Positions 44,230 to 54,209 of a stretch of 64,000 nt of DNA are shown here, piece after piece. Origin of the DNA: Serratia sp. Ag1 (GTDB taxonomy: Bacteria > Pseudomonadota > Gammaproteobacteria > Enterobacterales > Enterobacteriaceae); NCBI RefSeq assembly GCF_000743355.1, contig NZ_JQEI01000003.1:124001-188000 (forward strand). Reading direction: 5' to 3'. Position 1 is the stretch's first letter. Each line of letters begins with the position of its first letter. The notes beneath the pieces are model-generated. The model made no database searches and was not told where the DNA came from. It saw only the letters and a program-made list of their open reading frames with translations. The translations under genes were made by a program, and so were the position numbers.

Positions 44230-45462
44230 ATGCTAGTTCGGCCCTTATCATTTTTATCATTACTTTTTCTCATTACATCAAGCCAAGCATATGCTTTTTC
44301 TGCAGATGACCTAGGGGAAAAAATCAATGCCGAAGTAATGGCTGCCGATGGTAAACAAATCACTATCAAAGTCTCTGAGCCAGGTGAAATAAAGTCAACG
44401 ATAAAATTGGGTGCAGGACAAGTTCTTGAGTTCTCCCCAGGTATTTGGACCTGCACTGCATCTCCCTGTATTATAATTGATAACGCCTCTCAGGTTATTG
44501 GCTCTGGAATTTATAGAACTCAACTGAGGTTAACGGGAGATTCCGCGGGACCAGTTATCCAAAGTGCCGACTATGAAAAATTATCAAAGTTAAGTGAAAA
44601 AGAAGCTCTAAAACTCAATTCAAGCCTAGATGGCGACCGTAAAAGCCTTCCTGGCGTGAAATATATTAAAATCAAAGATGTCACAATAGATGGTGGTGAT
44701 GGTAAAAAACCAGGAGTTAATGGCATTGAAATATATGGCCTGTGGTTTTGGTTAGAGGACGTATCAGTAGAACGATTCTCTGGTGACGCGTTAGTTACTC
44801 AATTTATTCCCAGCGGCTCTGTGCATCCTGATGAAAATGATGCGATGGAATCTTATTTTACCAGAGTCAAACTTATTAGTAATAAAGGTAATGGCTGGAC
44901 CATGCGCGGCCCACATGACTCAATTGTTTCCGGAATGATTGTTGCAAACAATGATGGCTGGGGAATAGATGTATTGCATAAAGAAGACTACTATAGCGGT
45001 GGAGGATTAATGTTAACTAACACACATCTATACGCGAATGGTAACGGAATGAGGACAGAATCGGGAGCAAATATTCTTGCTTATGGCATTGAGAGTGAAG
45101 CAAATAAAGGAGTTGGCTTACTGCTACGCTCAAATGACTCCATTATACAGGGCACATTCTACGCTAACAAAACCTATGGTATACAAATAGGTGATGAAAG
45201 CTTTTTCTCTGGTGCTAATAATTTGAATGTGCAATTACATAATAATAAAATCGCTCAACTTAAATGGGGTAACAGTGCTGGTTACAACATGGTTAATGCT
45301 GTTATATTTCCAAATGATCCAAGCCAAGCATTCTTTGAGAATAAACCATCCAACTCTGATTACGTTGCAACTTCGGGCCCAAATGCCATACAACAATTCC
45401 CAGGTGGGATTCTGATGGACAGCAGCAGAAATCTCTATGGTGTTAATAATACATCGAAGTAA
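44230..45462 (+). CDS. secreted right-handed beta-helix protein, substrate unknown
   Basis: 410 residues. A signal peptide (about 1-22, ending SSQAYA) is followed by a parallel beta-helix: successive strands such as GVKYIKIKDVTIDG, GIEIYGLWFWLEDVSVERFSGDAL, YFTRVKLISNKGNGWTM, GMIVANNDGWGIDVL and GIESEANKGVGLLL show the turn-by-turn Gly/Asn pattern of pectate-lyase-like folds. I see no recognised lyase or hydrolase catalytic motif, but GWGIDVL and GDGKKPGVNG are candidates for a metal or sugar site. The ATG at 44230 has AAAAGGAG six bases upstream; 44212 is the alternative. It is AT-richer than his and gnd, suggesting transfer, and may modify or cleave the local polysaccharide. Confidence 0.75.
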   Translation: MLVRPLSFLSLLFLITSSQAYAFSADDLGEKINAEVMAADGKQITIKVSEPGEIKSTIKLGAGQVLEFSPGIWTCTASPCIIIDNASQVIGSGIYRTQLRLTGDSAGPVIQSADYEKLSKLSEKEALKLNSSLDGDRKSLPGVKYIKIKDVTIDGGDGKKPGVNGIEIYGLWFWLEDVSVERFSGDALVTQFIPSGSVHPDENDAMESYFTRVKLISNKGNGWTMRGPHDSIVSGMIVANNDGWGIDVLHKEDYYSGGGLMLTNTHLYANGNGMRTESGANILAYGIESEANKGVGLLLRSNDSIIQGTFYANKTYGIQIGDESFFSGANNLNVQLHNNKIAQLKWGNSAGYNMVNAVIFPNDPSQAFFENKPSNSDYVATSGPNAIQQFPGGILMDSSRNLYGVNNTSK

Positions 45463-45505
45463 ACCAAGTACAGTACTGAATCACATCTCAGCATTATAAC
45501 CATAG

Positions 45506-45541
45506 AAAAAAGCCGCCAGGCGTTAACCTCGGCGGCTTTTT
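45506..45541. terminator. bidirectional terminator between the beta-helix gene and gnd
   Basis: AAAAAGCCGCC (45506-45516) and GGCGGCTTTTT (45531-45541) form a perfect stem with A- and T-runs on the two arms, so it works for both convergent genes. Confidence 0.9.
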
Positions 45542-45560
45542 TATCGTCCAATATCCGGAA

Positions 45561-46967
45561 TTATTCCATCCATTCGGTATGGAACACGCCTTCTTTGTCG
45601 GTACGTTTGTAAGTGTGAGCACCGAAGTAGTCACGCTGTGCCTGAATCAGATTGGCAGGCAGCACCGCTGAGCGATAGCTGTCGTAGTAGGCGATCGCCG
45701 CAGAGAAGGTTGGCGTCGGAATACCATTCTGCACCGCGTAGGAAACCACATCACGCAACGCCTGCTGATATTCGTCAGCAATCTGCTTGAAGTAAGGAGC
45801 CAGCAGCAGGTTAGCGATGTCGGCATTTTCCGCATACGCATCGGTGATCTTCTGCAGGAACTGGGCGCGGATGATACAGCCAGCGCGGAAGATCTTGGCG
45901 ATTTCGCCGTAGTTCAGATCCCAGTTATTTTCTTTGGAAGCGGCTTTGAGCTGCGAGAAACCCTGTGCATAGGAAACGATTTTGCCCAGATACAGTGCGC
46001 GACGCACTTTTTCCACGAACTCGGCTTTATCACCGCTGAACGCAGCCACTTTAGGGCCGGTCAGCACTTTGGAGGCTGCAACGCGCTGGTCTTTCAGCGA
46101 GGACAGGTAACGCGCAAACACGGACTCGGTGATCAGCGACAGCGGTTCACCCAGATCCAGTGAACTCTGGCTGGTCCACTTGCCAGTGCCTTTGTTAGCG
46201 GCCTCGTCCAGGATCACATCAACCAGGTATTTACCTTCTTCGTCTTTCTTGGTGAAGATGTCTTTGGTGATGTCGATCAGGTAGCTGTTCAGTTCGCCTT
46301 TGTTCCAGTCGGCAAAGGTTTCAGCCAGTTGTTCGTTGCTCAGATTCAGCGCCTGCTTCAGCAAAGAGTAGGCTTCGGCAATCAGTTGCATATCGCCATA
46401 TTCGATGCCGTTATGCACCATTTTCACATAGTGACCGGCACCATCAGCACCGATATAGGCCACACAAGGTTCACCTTCGGCTACCGCAGCGATTTTCTTC
46501 AGGATCGGCGCTACCAGTTCGTAAGCTTCTTTTTGGCCACCCGGCATGATAGAAGGCCCTTTCAGCGCGCCCTCTTCACCACCAGAAACACCAGTGCCGA
46601 TAAAGTTGAAGCCTTGTGCCGACAGTTCACGGTTGCGACGAATGGTATCCTGATAATAGGTGTTACCGCCATCGATCAGGATATCGCCTTTTTCCAGATG
46701 TGGCGTCAGAGAGGCAATGGTTTTGTCCGTTGCTTCGCCCGCTTTTACCATCAGCAGAATGCGGCGCGGCTTTTCCAGCGATGCGACAAACTCTTCGACG
46801 GTATAGTAAGGGGCCAGGTTTTTACCCGGATTCTCAGCAATAACTTCGTCAGTTTTGTCACCTGAACGGTTAAAGATAGAAACGGTGTAACCACGGCTTT
46901 CGATGTTCAATGCCAGATTGCGGCCCATCACCGCCATGCCGACAACGCCGATTTGCTGTTTGGACAT
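45561..46967 (-). CDS. gnd: 6-phosphogluconate dehydrogenase (decarboxylating)
   Basis: 468 residues. It converts 6-phosphogluconate to ribulose 5-phosphate with NADP reduction. [17 protein letters not shown] is the coenzyme-binding loop, and [17 protein letters not shown] and [21 protein letters not shown] (catalytic Lys and Glu) are signatures. I chose the ATG at 46967 with AGGAGTTCC upstream; the frame to 47015 is unsupported. gnd is the classic flank of enterobacterial O-antigen clusters and often recombines together with them. Confidence 0.97.
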   Translation of the reverse strand: MSKQQIGVVGMAVMGRNLALNIESRGYTVSIFNRSGDKTDEVIAENPGKNLAPYYTVEEFVASLEKPRRILLMVKAGEATDKTIASLTPHLEKGDILIDGGNTYYQDTIRRNRELSAQGFNFIGTGVSGGEEGALKGPSIMPGGQKEAYELVAPILKKIAAVAEGEPCVAYIGADGAGHYVKMVHNGIEYGDMQLIAEAYSLLKQALNLSNEQLAETFADWNKGELNSYLIDITKDIFTKKDEEGKYLVDVILDEAANKGTGKWTSQSSLDLGEPLSLITESVFARYLSSLKDQRVAASKVLTGPKVAAFSGDKAEFVEKVRRALYLGKIVSYAQGFSQLKAASKENNWDLNYGEIAKIFRAGCIIRAQFLQKITDAYAENADIANLLLAPYFKQIADEYQQALRDVVSYAVQNGIPTPTFSAAIAYYDSYRSAVLPANLIQAQRDYFGAHTYKRTDKEGVFHTEWME

Positions 46968-47120
46968 TAGGAACTCCTGTCTGAAGATGACACCTGTATC
47001 ACGGCTCGCGGCCAACAGGTTTTTTTGATGTGGCGCACATGTTAACTCAGGATTGAGGGCGGTGGGTAGTGATTGGTGTGATAGGTCACAGAATTGACGA
47101 CTCGCTCAATAGTGCCAAAG

Positions 47121-47148
47121 CAACCAAAGCACCGAAGTGCCTTGGTTG
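47121..47148 (-). terminator. possible terminator of the O-antigen operon
   Basis: CAACCAAAGCAC and GTGCCTTGGTTG pair over 12 positions with one mismatch around a four-base loop. Read in the minus direction, the loop is UUCG. It lies 25 bases past the stop of the 1136-residue glycosyltransferase. The U-tract after it is short. Confidence 0.5.
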
Positions 47149-47172
47149 TAAAGCTAGTGCTTCAAGATCAGA

Positions 47173-50100
47173 TTACACAACCTGGGCAGCTTTTGACGCT
47201 TTAAAAGCGTCGACTTTTTCCTGCAATAAACGCTCACTTTCACTGATCATATCCAAGTACTGCGTATTCACAAACCCCCAGAGCGTAGAGGTTTGGTCTT
47301 CTGCATGCCCCACCAAGAAAGGCAATGTAGTCACTACAACCAGATTTGGCACTGACTCCAAATAACGATCTATGGTGTTGGTTTGAGCATCAACATTACG
47401 TTCATCCCAATGGCTAACAGCGTCTATTCCACGGCGCGAATAAATATTCATAACCGTACTTGTCATACGGTTGATGTAGATATATTCAATACCATCAACC
47501 TCCTCAACGGCCAGAATCTCTGTGTCCTCATTAAGATGTGCAATAATGCCAGAGAATATATGCCAATCCCAACCACTGTGCTCAAGATAGCTCACGATCT
47601 TTTCTAACTTAAGCTCGAAATCTTCTGGGAAAAGAGCATCATCCTCACATATCATGGCAATTTCAGCATTCCGATCGGCCAGCACAGACAGCATATATTT
47701 ATAACTCATACCACAGCCAATCCAGCCAATTCGATGACGAACACCTTCAATAACCTGGAAACCATGCGTTGGCTTACTGAGGAAGTCCTGCTTGCGCGTT
47801 GGTGTTTCAGTCAATGACAAACACAGTTTAGGAATATCAGCGTCGACTCTAGGAATAAAATCGACACTCTGCTTGTAAACATCGAAACCAATTAAGTCAT
47901 TTGCCAGTAAGTAGCGTTTAAAGTAAGCATCAAACATGACGTTACTACGCGTAAAATTAGCGATATCCTGCTTGCGAATTGTGTAGTAATCACTCTCATT
48001 CAGCAAACGCTCAATTTTCTCCGCCATAGCATCAATATCACCAATAGGTGCGAAATCTATTAAATCAAAGAGATGTGAGTGTTCGCTAATGTCTACACTT
48101 TCTTCACTAACAATAGGCGTTCCTAACGAAAGCACTTCATAAATACGGGTCGTCTCAAGTAGTGCATTTTCATAGTAATGCAGATTGATAACCAACTTTG
48201 CACTCTTTACCAGACACGTCAGTTCATCACCAAAGACACCTGATGCCACATGAATCCTGAAACGCTTACCTAATTGTTCCAAATAACCACGGCGGCGCTC
48301 GCAATTTGTATCGCCGTAGAACAACACATCCACCGATGTCTCGTTACTCGTTAACTGATGCCCCTTAGCGATGAGTTGCTCTTCATAACCGGCATACGGG
48401 CCTATCGGCAGATAAAAGAGTTTCTGATAAGGAATCCCTTTCTCCAACAGATATGAAATATTGGTCAATGAATAATCAAAAATCGCCATCGCACGTTCCA
48501 GAATTGCAAAATACTCTGGTGTGAACCAACGAGGATTAATAGATTGTTCCATTTGGAAAGCAACGAAGTTTTGCGGCAGTTCAGAGAAAATCTGCGGGCA
48601 AATAACGATATGTAATTGCCCATTATCAGCAGCCGCTGAATAAGCCTCAATGATCGTCACGCCACGCCCAACTTCACTCAACGTTTTCTCCAGTAGATGA
48701 GCAACAAAGAGTGTATGACGAGTTGTCAAAATAACAACGTGATCGGTATCAATACTCGTTAATGGCATAGGTGTATTGGTGGTATTCTTGGCGACACGCA
48801 ACAAGCTCTGCCTAAACTCACCGAAGCGCCCAGTTAACAAAAGCTTTCCTGCCGCTTTAGATTTCTGTAACAATACACGGTACGGATGAGGATGCGCACG
48901 AAATGCTTGCCAGCTTTTGCCTATCAACGAATGCGATTTTGACGCAGCACGTTGTCTTAAATAGCTTCTAAAGATGTCTCTAATCACGGTAAACTCGCCA
49001 CGAACTAATCTACCAGTCATTCGTACCGGCACAGTTAAACGCCATGATAAGCTTTTGCGAAGATTACTCATCGCGATGGAGTTTTCATCCAGTTGCTGAG
49101 CAAGGAGTGCTACTTGCTTTTTTAGTGATTCTCGCTCAGCACTATTTTCCTGAGCTTGAACATACAGTTGTTGCTGCTGTTCTTGTTGCTGTTGCTGTTG
49201 CTGTTGTTCTTGCAGCAACAACAATTGCTCCAATTGCTTCTGCTGTAACGCTAATTGATCTTGCTGCAACAGCAATTGTTCTTGCAGAGAAGAAATAATA
49301 CTCTGCTTGCCCTCAATATCAGTAATCAGGTGATGTTCTGCAGCTTTAATTTCCTGCTGCATTACATCCTGCTTTTCATTTTCAAGCTTCACATGTTTTG
49401 AAACCAACTCACCCAGAGTCATGCCCTGCATTTTCAGCAACCCTTCTTTCTCGGTCGAATAATATTCAATGTGGTAATTCAGAATTGCGTTCTCATCCGG
49501 CTGTGCAATACGAAAGCGCAGATAATCAATATCAAAAAGCAATTCAAACGGAACCAGATAAGAGAACAGATAGAAAGCCAGACGATTGACTTTTTCCTGC
49601 TCATCCTTAGCCTGCGTAACATACTTATAGGAACTATCACCAAGTACTGTTGTTGGTATACCGGTTAAGAGCCCTTCGAGACCTACACTCGAGTTGATCG
49701 TCAAAATGTGGCGACAACGATGCACAAAATCCAAGCTCATGGGTGAGTGATCGATATCATAGTCACCCGATTTAATTTGAAATTGGCTGGCTGGATGGGT
49801 TCTTAGCAAGAAACTGCTCTGTGGATAATGCATTCGCGCATATGATAGCAAAGTCAAATTATCAAAATCATTGCCATAAGCAATCAAATTTGAATCATCT
49901 TCAACCTGAAAAACAATGCCAACATCGGCATCGATTGACTGAGTATTGACGTAAGGATCACGTAAAAAATAACGATGTAACTCATCAGCCGAAACATCAA
50001 CCTGGCACAATCCCTCGATATCTGAGTACCTTTTCTCGGCCTCTGTATGCCCATTAACTCCGGTAAAGTCTAAATAACCTGTATTAAAGTAAGCTGGCAT

Positions 50101-50583
50101 ACGCAGTGGCCCAACCTCAATATGGAGCACAGGAATTGACAATGACTCAGCAACAGCCTCCAATGATGGGCAATTGCAGATCGCTAATACCCCTTCGATC
50201 TTTTCAGCCGAGTGACCAGAAAGACATTCATGTAATTTTATTTCTAACGCAGGGATTCGCTGCGTCAGCATTTTTCTAAATGCCTGTATCGGATTATAGT
50301 TACATGAAGCAAGTAACTCTTCAAATACGCTCTCTGTGAGATAGAAATAATCATGTTGGGCCAGCGACTGCTCAGAAGGAATTTCATAGCCCAGATTAGT
50401 CATCGTGGCAAGATCAAACTCCCAGCGCCCATTCTTTTGCCATTCATCAGGCGAAATCAGATAGTCTTCACCTGTGATAAATAATGAACGTTCCTTCAGC
50501 GAAGACAAGAGCCTGTAGAAAACCCAAAGATATGGAGCTTTCACTCCCCTAAATGCATAGGGTGGTAAAAATGTCGCGAACAT
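47173..50583 (-). CDS. multi-module O-antigen glycosyltransferase with Kdo-transferase-like module and coiled-coil ruler (WbbB-like)
   Basis: 1136 residues in four parts. Residues 1-385 resemble KpsC/WbbB-type retaining beta-Kdo transferases (RTHP at 261-264, NSSVGLEG at 298-305). Residues 395-512 are a coiled coil rich in Leu and Gln, with a nearly pure glutamine run at 460-472. Residues 615-900 are a GT-B domain like CgeB (YENALLETTRIYEVLSLGTPIV). Residues 915-1110 form another module with an EDD motif (980-982) like GT25 enzymes. Klebsiella O12/Raoultella WbbB shows that such proteins both polymerise and cap an O-antigen with Kdo, the coiled coil setting length; the same role is inferred here. 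wzt ends eight bases upstream, and its end supplies the GAGGAG ribosome-binding site. Confidence 0.8.
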   Translation of the reverse strand: MFATFLPPYAFRGVKAPYLWVFYRLLSSLKERSLFITGEDYLISPDEWQKNGRWEFDLATMTNLGYEIPSEQSLAQHDYFYLTESVFEELLASCNYNPIQAFRKMLTQRIPALEIKLHECLSGHSAEKIEGVLAICNCPSLEAVAESLSIPVLHIEVGPLRMPAYFNTGYLDFTGVNGHTEAEKRYSDIEGLCQVDVSADELHRYFLRDPYVNTQSIDADVGIVFQVEDDSNLIAYGNDFDNLTLLSYARMHYPQSSFLLRTHPASQFQIKSGDYDIDHSPMSLDFVHRCRHILTINSSVGLEGLLTGIPTTVLGDSSYKYVTQAKDEQEKVNRLAFYLFSYLVPFELLFDIDYLRFRIAQPDENAILNYHIEYYSTEKEGLLKMQGMTLGELVSKHVKLENEKQDVMQQEIKAAEHHLITDIEGKQSIISSLQEQLLLQQDQLALQQKQLEQLLLLQEQQQQQQQQEQQQQLYVQAQENSAERESLKKQVALLAQQLDENSIAMSNLRKSLSWRLTVPVRMTGRLVRGEFTVIRDIFRSYLRQRAASKSHSLIGKSWQAFRAHPHPYRVLLQKSKAAGKLLLTGRFGEFRQSLLRVAKNTTNTPMPLTSIDTDHVVILTTRHTLFVAHLLEKTLSEVGRGVTIIEAYSAAADNGQLHIVICPQIFSELPQNFVAFQMEQSINPRWFTPEYFAILERAMAIFDYSLTNISYLLEKGIPYQKLFYLPIGPYAGYEEQLIAKGHQLTSNETSVDVLFYGDTNCERRRGYLEQLGKRFRIHVASGVFGDELTCLVKSAKLVINLHYYENALLETTRIYEVLSLGTPIVSEESVDISEHSHLFDLIDFAPIGDIDAMAEKIERLLNESDYYTIRKQDIANFTRSNVMFDAYFKRYLLANDLIGFDVYKQSVDFIPRVDADIPKLCLSLTETPTRKQDFLSKPTHGFQVIEGVRHRIGWIGCGMSYKYMLSVLADRNAEIAMICEDDALFPEDFELKLEKIVSYLEHSGWDWHIFSGIIAHLNEDTEILAVEEVDGIEYIYINRMTSTVMNIYSRRGIDAVSHWDERNVDAQTNTIDRYLESVPNLVVVTTLPFLVGHAEDQTSTLWGFVNTQYLDMISESERLLQEKVDAFKASKAAQVV
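49166..49210 (-). repeat. CAG/CAA-type trinucleotide tract coding for glutamine
   Basis: Inside the multi-module glycosyltransferase, about 15 consecutive triplets are nearly all CAA or CAG on the coding strand (seen as ttg/ctg on the plus strand). Triplet repeats expand and contract by slippage in whole codons, so copy number could vary between strains without breaking the frame. Confidence 0.85.
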
Positions 50584-50591
50584 GCGGCTAA

Positions 50592-51908
50592 TTACTCCTC
50601 ATTTAATACACTGATAGGGGCATATACCACACCGCCTAATTCACGAGAAGACCAAAATTTTAATCTCATCATTGGCCGACGCTGATCCAACTCTTCACGC
50701 ACGCCACCCTGTAATGAGGCTAAACCGCAGTGAACCAGATAGTCACCTGAGTTTATTGGCAATTTCACCTTATAAATTACATGCTGTTCACCAGCTCTCA
50801 GTACTAACGGACTCCCGGCACCGATATTACTGTCACCCCAAATATCACCGCCTTGGGCCTTTGAGATGGAAATACCGAGTGCGACATCACGAATCTCTTC
50901 CGAGGCAAGAATAGTGAAATCCAGAGTCAACTCATCGCCGGAACGTACCAAAGGTTTATCTGAAAGCGTAGTGCCATCTGATTTGATAATTTCCAGGTGT
51001 TGCAGAATGGCTCTAGCACTACCAAAGCGTTTTTCCCCAATCTCAGCATTCAGTTGCTCTTGCTGCAAAGTGGCTAAAGAGGACTGATCCATAACGACAG
51101 ATGATGACAAGTTAGCTGTCTTTTCGCGTTTCACAGCCTGCGAGAGAAGCATACCTTTCTCGTAGGCAAGAACGGCGGCAAGAACATCATAAGTATCCAC
51201 CACTAACTGGCCATCACTCATCACCAGGCAACGATCGGCGTATTCAAGGATGCTACCCGTCGAGTGAGTAACCATAATGATGGTCACGCCCTTTGCTCTC
51301 AGCGCTTCCATTCGCTTATAACATTTATACTGGAAACCAATATCACCGACGGCCAAGGCTTCATCAACGATCAGTATTTCTGGTTCAACGCACGCCTGCA
51401 CGGCAAATGCCAAACGGATGTACATACCACTTGAATAAGTTTTTACCGGTTGATCAATAAACTCACCGATGTCAGCAAAATCAACAATCTCCTGGAAGCG
51501 GGCATCAATCTGTTCGCGAGTAAAACCCAAGACAGAACCGTTGAGATAGACATTATCCCGGCCAGTAAATTCAGGATTAAAACCAGCCCCTAGCTCCAGC
51601 AATGCTGCGATTCTGCCATGAACCTGGATCTCCCCTTCGGTCGGGGTCAAGGTGCCACAGATCATTTGCAGCAAGGTAGATTTACCTGCACCATTACGTC
51701 CAATGATGCCAACGGTCTCGCCTTTTTTGATGCTAAAAGAAACATCCCTTAGCGCCCAGAACTCGCGAAAATAGCGGCGTGACTCTCTGCGCACAACGCG
51801 CTGCAGTTTAGGGGCAAAAAACTGTTTCAGACGATCACGTGGACGATCGTAAATCTGATAGCACTTGCTTAATCCCTTAACTTCAATGGCAAATTCATTA
51901 GAGGACAT
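50592..51908 (-). CDS. wzt: O-antigen ABC transporter ATPase Wzt with C-terminal carbohydrate-binding domain
   Basis: 438 residues. The nucleotide-binding domain (about 1-245) has Walker A GRNGAGKS (70-77), [18 protein letters not shown] typical of polysaccharide exporters, the signature [12 protein letters not shown] and Walker [13 protein letters not shown]. After a linker, residues about 295-435 match the Wzt C-terminal beta-sandwich that binds the modified non-reducing end of the glycan. Systems with this extension need a chain-terminal cap for export, which fits the neighbouring capping-type glycosyltransferase. The ATG at 51908 overlaps the wzm end by 11 bases; the longer frame to 51944 lies inside wzm. 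Confidence 0.93.
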   Translation of the reverse strand: MSSNEFAIEVKGLSKCYQIYDRPRDRLKQFFAPKLQRVVRRESRRYFREFWALRDVSFSIKKGETVGIIGRNGAGKSTLLQMICGTLTPTEGEIQVHGRIAALLELGAGFNPEFTGRDNVYLNGSVLGFTREQIDARFQEIVDFADIGEFIDQPVKTYSSGMYIRLAFAVQACVEPEILIVDEALAVGDIGFQYKCYKRMEALRAKGVTIIMVTHSTGSILEYADRCLVMSDGQLVVDTYDVLAAVLAYEKGMLLSQAVKREKTANLSSSVVMDQSSLATLQQEQLNAEIGEKRFGSARAILQHLEIIKSDGTTLSDKPLVRSGDELTLDFTILASEEIRDVALGISISKAQGGDIWGDSNIGAGSPLVLRAGEQHVIYKVKLPINSGDYLVHCGLASLQGGVREELDQRRPMMRLKFWSSRELGGVVYAPISVLNEE

Positions 51909-52731
51909 CAGCAAACCCCTTTCTGGTTTTCTGGAAGAAAACAAAACCCAACCAAGCTACGACCGACGCAGCCAAGGTATAAATGCCAAGCCCTAGCCAA
52001 TCAGGGACTCGCCCCCAAATCAATACATTACGCGATTGTTCAATAATAAAAGTAAGCGGGTTCAACATAATCCATACCCTGTACTTCTCGGGTAAAGCAG
52101 TAATTGGGAAGAACACGGGTGAAAGGAACATCATCACTGTAGTGATGATCACTGTTGTCTGCCCTACATCGCGAATGTAAACGCCCAATGACGCCAGGAT
52201 CCACCCTAAACCCAGGCAAAAAATCACCAGCGGCAAAAGAACCAACGGCAAGAAAACAATTGTCCAGTGCAGGAAACCGTTAAACAGGAAGAAAGCACAT
52301 AACAGCACAATCACGCTGATTGAGGTGTGAAACAACGCAGCACAGAGGCTTATCACGGGTAGTGTTTCCAAAGGGAACACCACTTTTTTCACATAGTTGG
52401 TATTACCAAGAATGATTTGCGGCGCTCGGTTAACCACTTCTGCAAAGAAACCGTGAACAATCATGCCAACAAACAGAATAACGGCAAACTGAGTGCGGCT
52501 TTCATCACCACCAACAGACCAACGAGCCTTGAACACCACTGAAAAAACAAAAGTGTAAACGATCAACATGAACAGAGGGTTTAAGAATGACCACGCCAAG
52601 CCCATCGTTGATCCTTTATAGCGGCCAACCACCTCACGCTTAGTCATCTGCAGAATAAGAGGCCTAAACCCCCAGATGTTGCGAATCAAGGCAAGTGGCG
52701 AGAATGGCAGCATTTTATGCGGATTGCTCAT
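51898..52731 (-). CDS. wzm: O-antigen ABC transporter permease Wzm
   Basis: 277 residues of the ABC-2 family with six predicted transmembrane helices. [33 protein letters not shown] is split between the amphipathic entry helix and TM1, and [18 protein letters not shown] follows later, both typical of Wzm/KpsM. It forms the channel that carries undecaprenol-linked O-antigen from cytoplasm to periplasm. It is translationally overlapped with wzt. The start at 52731 has a weak ribosome-binding site. Confidence 0.93.
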   Translation of the reverse strand: MSNPHKMLPFSPLALIRNIWGFRPLILQMTKREVVGRYKGSTMGLAWSFLNPLFMLIVYTFVFSVVFKARWSVGGDESRTQFAVILFVGMIVHGFFAEVVNRAPQIILGNTNYVKKVVFPLETLPVISLCAALFHTSISVIVLLCAFFLFNGFLHWTIVFLPLVLLPLVIFCLGLGWILASLGVYIRDVGQTTVIITTVMMFLSPVFFPITALPEKYRVWIMLNPLTFIIEQSRNVLIWGRVPDWLGLGIYTLAASVVAWLGFVFFQKTRKGFADVL

Positions 52732-52854
52732 TAACCCCCCCCATCACACACGCAACATGCCCCAAACCAAAATCACACCCAGTTACAGATAACATCACAG
52801 ATACCTTAGATTTAATTAGACTCATAAAACCGCCACTTCTGCTAATCGAACATT

Positions 52855-53697
52855 TTACCGCTTCTCAGCAGGAGAAGTCATGGGAATCGTCTTTAAACAT
52901 TTTTGGTTAATAAGGGTACGTTGCTGGTCAAAAAACCACCCCCACTTGTTAAAGTATGAAATAACTGATTTGATATGATAAATAAATAAATTCAAACTCT
53001 TATAAGAGCCTTTACTAAAAACATGGATTATCGTGGCATCAGGATAGAACACGATATCAGTCAACGACAGCGCACGCCTGCAAAGATCCACATCCTCCAA
53101 GTACATAAAGTATCGCTCGTCAAATCCACCCAGTTGCTTCAGCAGCTGTGATTCCATCAACATAAAGCAACCAGAAACCGAAGGAACTGAAAAAGATTGG
53201 GTGTAGTCAGCGTGCTGAAGCTCGTAGATGACATCAAGTTTTATGCCCCACTTCGGCATAAAGCGACGCAGGAACAAGTTTGCCGGTGTGGGCAATAAAC
53301 GGCAACTGTACTGAAATCGCCCGTCGCTATAGTGGATACGAGGAGAAACAAACTTATGGTTTCCGTCACGAGCAAAATGATACAGACGCTCAAGCTCCCC
53401 TTGGGCAAAACTGATATCTGGATTACAAATCAAGAAGTAACCACATTTATCCAGGTAATGCTTCATAGCAACATTGTGCCCACAACCAAACCCTCGGTTT
53501 TGCCCGAGAGGGATGTAGTGTATCCGTGGATTTTCCAGCGCGGCTGCCCACGCAGAGCTACCATTGTCAACCAAGACAATCTTTTCAACACAGGGCTCGC
53601 TAAGCAGGGATGACAAGGTATCCTCCAACTGGGCGAAGCTGTGGTTGAACAATACAATTGAAGCAACGATTTGATATTGTTTTGATTCTAAAGACAT
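52855..53697 (-). CDS. GT2 glycosyltransferase, rhamnosyltransferase type (WbbL-like)
   Basis: 280 residues. The GT-A fold is clear: IVASIVLFNHS at the start, LVDNGSS near residue 42, the DxD-equivalent NPD in FLICNPDISFAQG, VSGCFMLM and YFMYLEDVDLCRR with the acidic catalytic residues. This pattern is typical of WbbL/RfbF-type rhamnosyltransferases, which agrees with the linked rml genes. I chose the ATG at 53697 (MSLESKQYQIV); the frame is open to 53802 but the added residues show no similarity. It may add the first or bridging rhamnose of the O-antigen. Confidence 0.8.
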   Translation of the reverse strand: MSLESKQYQIVASIVLFNHSFAQLEDTLSSLLSEPCVEKIVLVDNGSSAWAAALENPRIHYIPLGQNRGFGCGHNVAMKHYLDKCGYFLICNPDISFAQGELERLYHFARDGNHKFVSPRIHYSDGRFQYSCRLLPTPANLFLRRFMPKWGIKLDVIYELQHADYTQSFSVPSVSGCFMLMESQLLKQLGGFDERYFMYLEDVDLCRRALSLTDIVFYPDATIIHVFSKGSYKSLNLFIYHIKSVISYFNKWGWFFDQQRTLINQKCLKTIPMTSPAEKR

Positions 53698-54209
53698 GCC
53701 GTATGAAGTTCCTGAACCCGTAATACTTGCCATGATGCATAGCCATACAGATTGGGTAGTGGTTGCGCTCATTATTTGCCCAAACAGAGCAAAAACGTAC
53801 AACTTGATGAGTAAAGCGCCAAAGGGGACAACCGTATCCCTTTCATTTCATCCAGTGAAGGGGCAATTCTGTAACAACATTTTCTAAGAGAAAACTATAT
53901 ACAAGCCACCCGGGGCTAAAACCCCAAAAGGCTCAGCGCGAGTATGACAAACGAAGCACCGGAGGTTAGCACAAATCCTCAAAATATCCGAGATTGGTCA
54001 TAAAAACTTGGCTAAAAAAATTTTTTATGGTTACTTTTCGGGCACCTGGAAATAATTTGAGTATTTAATCAGCGCAAATAATTTGAGAGGTAGGGTTTTG
54101 CAGATTGCAACAAGGAGGTGGGAAATATGCATTCAAATTGAACAAGAGAACACGTAGGCTTATCAATAATAAAGAGTTAAAGACAAGCCTACATGAAAGT
54201 ACAGAACGA
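53698..54209. other. 512-base gap inside the O-antigen operon
   Basis: No ORF on either strand has recognisable content. It contains a GGGG/CCCC hairpin near 53912-53925, a 12-base direct repeat, and a stem GTAGGCTT/AAGCCTAC (about 54154-54191) just downstream of rmlD that might end transcription of rmlBCD. The gap suggests that the wzm-wzt cluster and rmlBCD were brought together from separate units. Confidence 0.5.
54050..54087. repeat. 12-base direct repeat pair
   Basis: AAATAATTTGAG occurs at 54050-54061 and again at 54076-54087, 14 bases apart. No neighbouring coding sequence explains it; it may be an assembly or recombination scar. Confidence 0.5.

Noticed and set aside
49166-49210. 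CRISPR-like regular repeat
   Set aside because: The period is three bases inside a coding frame and there are no spacers, so it is a glutamine codon tract.
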